The notes under the pieces: generated by a model
Database searches by the model: none
Told to the model about the DNA's origin: nothing
Seen by the model: the letters and a program-made list of their open reading frames with translations, nothing else
NCBI GenBank assembly: GCA_030374765.1
Contig: JARGXX010000022.1
Coordinates: 496,001-560,000, forward strand
Length of the DNA: 64,000 bases
DNA from: Agarophyton chilense
Taxonomy: Eukaryota; Rhodophyta; Florideophyceae; Gracilariales; Gracilariaceae
Reading direction: 5' to 3'
Part shown: positions 61,701 through 64,000 of the stretch, one piece after another
Layout: every line of letters begins with the position of its first letter
Position numbering within the stretch: position 1 is the stretch's first letter
Translations under genes and position numbers: made by a program

Positions 61701-62765
61701 TCATGCTTTCCAAGCATCTCTTTCACGGCACGCTGCATCTTTGGCGAGATCTCCGAGAGATCTATCGAGTCCAAGAGGCTCGTTGGAGGCTCGGTCGTCC
61801 GCGACTCTCTAGTGTCACATGCCGGGTGTGGCCTGAGGTTTCCGGGTTCCGGTTCCTCGGGTTGTCGATCGTGCAGGATTGCGTAGATGTCTGACGGGCG
61901 CTGCGGAACAGCACGACCAAGGACTTGTCCTTTACAAAGCGTCACTTCGTGACGAGCGAAGTTGGCGACGATAACTCTGAACGGTCTGTTGCTGCGAACG
62001 TTCGCGACGCCATTCGCCAGACGAACGCGATATTTGTCGAAGAGCTTCTCTTCTGGCTGGAGGAAGAAACTTCCTCCATCGGCGCACCTCGCCAAGACGA
62101 TGGTTTCAGAGCTAGGAGAAAGGGCTATCTTCCGTGCAACGTGAATACGTCTGCAATGGTAGAAGGGGTCCTTCTTTAGCTTCTTTCCCTCAGCCTTCGG
62201 TGGCGTGTGACGCCAATCAGATGTCGGTCGTCGGTATATCGGAACAGATGAGTAGTTACTCATATATAGGGTCCCCCTCTTAGGGTGGATAGCGTCAACA
62301 TGCTTATCGATGAAATCACATCCTAGGATCACGTCTGTACTCAGACGTTCGGCGACCAGGAATGGCACGCGTGCCAGATAATCCGCGATGCGGACGGTTA
62401 GAACGGTGGTGCCGCGTATTTTGAGGGCATGCCCTCCTGCGTCGTTAAGTCCGAGGGTCTTCTGAGCGGGTGCCAATGGGGTTATCCTCAACCCCGGAAC
62501 TGCATCCTGGTGGATGAGGTTAGGAGCGGCCCCTGTATCCAATACGGATAAAACCTCCATGGCATCGTCTTTGGTAAAGCCCACACGGGCTACAACTTTG
62601 TAGTTGAAGCGTCCTATTTTGAGGACGGGGTCCTGTTGCGGCGTAACAACTTCCGCACACTTGTCTAATAGACACTTGGCAACGATTTCGTCACCTTCGT
62701 CTCTGATATCCGGAGTCTTAGAAGAGGAGACTTGGGCCTCTAAGTCCGGGGGACGTTTCCCTCAG
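58740..62765 (-). pseudogene. Pol of element H: protease, RT, RNase H, integrase, chromodomain
   Basis: Nearly one frame: 61352-62584 and 58862-61261 are joined in frame by a single TGA (61352-61354) at the position of TALDAN-type motif A (FTTLD-stop-NSGYWQLSV). Protease VLDTGAAPNLI and LGCDFIDKH; RT with RFCVDYRRLNAFTV, FGLCNAPATFQRIV and catalytic YIDDVIIF; RNase H with VETDASAGQIGC and ISDHQSLRWLL; integrase zinc region (HHYPRVAGHPGG, YYWPSMAADV, CDSCVKE); core with AIDIMGPL, LSDNGSNF and QTNGQVERFNR, all catalytic residues present; post-integrase GPYKVI; chromodomain IDKIVGHTQGAAENREYKV. A frameshift at 58862 breaks the end of the chromodomain (EDTFHTADSLPW in another frame). Stops at 62819 and about 62765 separate it from gag, so expression across gag/pol is unclear. 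Confidence 0.88.
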
Positions 62766-62871
62766 CTTGGGGCTCCGCGTTGTACTTGCGAAGGACCTGG
62801 GGTTGCGCGGACACCGCGCTAGGTCGTAGGGCCTGGTATCCTCTTCGTGGAGGCGTGAGTCCTGCAACGAA

Positions 62872-64000
62872 TTACACCATCGCCGGCATCCTTGCCGCTA
62901 TCTCTGGAGAGGCCTCCATTATACGCTGTCGAGCCTGCGCTCGCATGGCCGGAGTGATCCACTCGCAATCAGCGACCACGTGGTCGGAATTGGCGCATAA
63001 GTAACAGGCTCCGTAAGCTTCGCGTCGCGTTGCATGCTGGCTCCGCTGGAGCCTTCGATCAACCCACCCAACGCGCTTGGGCTGCGCCCACTCCTCCATA
63101 CGGGTGTTATAGTTTGACACTACCGGAAGCGCGGGGTCACTCTGTCCCAACAGGTCAGATTGCAGAAGGGTTTCCGCCTCTGTTGTGCTACAGCTGTAGC
63201 TTGGGTCCGTAGGCGGACCCTCTACATCGGTGCCGATATGCAGTATGGCGTCGTCGCCAAGATTACGGCCTGTCAGAGCCGTATCGGTGGAAAGGGTCGT
63301 ACCCTCCGGTGACATCACCGGTGCCTTAGCCTGATACGGCTTAACATTCAACGGATGCCTGAGCGGTCGCGTCAACCGTGACGTATGTCCATGAGACATA
63401 GCCAGTTCAACCACAGCGTCCAAGGTCGTAAATCGATCGCGGTGGAGCTGGCGGTCTCGTGTCACACACGAAACGACGCTGGGCAAGAGCCCTTCGATAA
63501 AGGAAGCAATTTGCTCTTCCTGTGAATAAACCCCACCAAGTCTCGAGAACTTCAGGCGGACACGCTGTCCGAAAGACTGCTCAGTCTCACCAGCCCTCTG
63601 GCGTAGTAATCGGAGATCACGTACTAGATCCTGGATATACTCATCCTTCGCGTAGCTGCGTAGCAGCCATTGGATAGCCTCAGGCCATGACTTGATTCCC
63701 GTGGAGGAATCGTCAATCGCGTCCACGTGCAAAGCACTGTCGTACGCTATACGGGCATTACCCGTCAGGAAGTACGGGAGTACTAACTTTGCCATACCTT
63801 CGGATATTCCGTTGTTATTGGCCTCGCGTTTGAACGCCGCTAAAAAGGTCAGGACTGACATAGGATCTTCTCCGTCGAACCGACGGTTCGCCATGGTGGT
63901 ATTGAACCGCTTGACCATAGAAGCGACACATCGCTTAACTTTCGAGCTCTCGCTTGTTGCTCGATTATCTAACCGATATGTCTTGTACGACAAGACTTTC
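62872..64000 (-). CDS. Gag of element H (5' part beyond the window)
   Basis: Open from 64000 to a TAA at 62872; the ATG at 63993 is an internal methionine. Capsid-like domain with MVKRFNTTMANRRFDGED, LVLPYFLTGNARIAYD, SWPEAIQWLLRSYAKDE and FSRLGGVYSQEEQ, aligned with D and E, and a CCHC zinc knuckle CYLCANSDHVVADC (CX2CX4HX4C) near the C-terminus. The frame to pol is -1, but no canonical slippery heptamer is seen at the junction and the pol frame has a TAG just downstream. Confidence 0.88.
   Translation of the reverse strand, partial: KVLSYKTYRLDNRATSESSKVKRCVASMVKRFNTTMANRRFDGEDPMSVLTFLAAFKREANNNGISEGMAKLVLPYFLTGNARIAYDSALHVDAIDDSSTGIKSWPEAIQWLLRSYAKDEYIQDLVRDLRLLRQRAGETEQSFGQRVRLKFSRLGGVYSQEEQIASFIEGLLPSVVSCVTRDRQLHRDRFTTLDAVVELAMSHGHTSRLTRPLRHPLNVKPYQAKAPVMSPEGTTLSTDTALTGRNLGDDAILHIGTDVEGPPTDPSYSCSTTEAETLLQSDLLGQSDPALPVVSNYNTRMEEWAQPKRVGWVDRRLQRSQHATRREAYGACYLCANSDHVVADCEWITPAMRAQARQRIMEASPEIAARMPAMV

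Larger units (their letters stand above)
55418..64000 (-). mobile_element. Element H: Ty3/gypsy chromodomain element, 5' end beyond the window
   Basis: Minus-strand element with a 3' LTR (55418-56594), polypurine tract, antisense ORF, pol and gag; gag is still open at base 64000. Pol is nearly intact, with one TGA and one frameshift. It inserted into element G. Confidence 0.88.

Overview
This is a eukaryotic nuclear window with a gene-dense island of intact host genes (about 8.3-26.0 kb) between two blocks of nested LTR retrotransposons. The host genes are CDC50-, ASH2-, AGC kinase-, HeH/Src1-, RAD6-, SMPD4- and RCE1-like, plus a small P-loop kinase and a 45-residue protein. Introns are few and short (77-269 bp, GT-AG), intergenic distances are small and most genes share head-to-head promoters. 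Together with long tracts of Ty3/gypsy elements this resembles a compact genome such as that of a florideophyte red alga. That assignment is inference; no rRNA or plastid marker is present.

Layout. 1-1725: 5' end of a minus-strand chromodomain-type Ty3/gypsy element (A). 1765-7225: a decayed plus-strand gypsy element (B) carrying a 442-bp LTR-like insertion (C1). 7226-8340: unassigned. 8341-25965: host genes, in order CDC50(+), ASH2(-), AGC kinase(+), HeH/MSC protein(-), RAD6-type E2(+), SMPD4-like(-), RCE1(-), small protein(+), P-loop kinase(-). 25966-27171: unassigned. 27172-39925: a broken PIF/Harbinger DNA transposon, split by an old LTR that is itself split by a young 10.1-kb gypsy element D (28017-38129; equal 864-bp LTRs, perfect 5-bp target duplication CCCGT). 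39973-53051: an old gypsy pol (F) split by element E (40198-50668, same family as A). 53052-53497: second copy of the C repeat, inverted. About 53.7-55.4 kb: fragment of another gypsy element (G). 55418-64000: element H, running off the right edge.

Most notable is a long open frame on the ANTISENSE strand, between the chromodomain end of pol and the 3' LTR, in three different gypsy elements (D, E, H). The three antisense products align with one another in ordered blocks while the sense strand there encodes nothing recognisable, so this looks like a retrotransposon-borne antisense gene family; I recognise no domain in it. Element D also has a textbook -1 frameshift heptamer GGGAAAA followed by a hairpin at its gag/pro junction, and it lacks the whole integrase although it is clearly a recent insertion, so it probably moved with integrase supplied in trans. 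Elements A, D and E share an 18-nt primer-binding site that fits the 3' end of a tRNA-Tyr.

The host genes cover lipid flippase chaperoning (CDC50), histone H3K4 methylation (ASH2) and ubiquitination (RAD6; in yeast H2B ubiquitination by RAD6 promotes H3K4 methylation), the inner nuclear membrane (HeH/MSC), sphingolipid or nuclear-envelope metabolism (SMPD4-like) and CAAX processing (RCE1). They share G-box (CACGTG) motifs in their promoter regions, densest in the shared promoter at 18741-18835.
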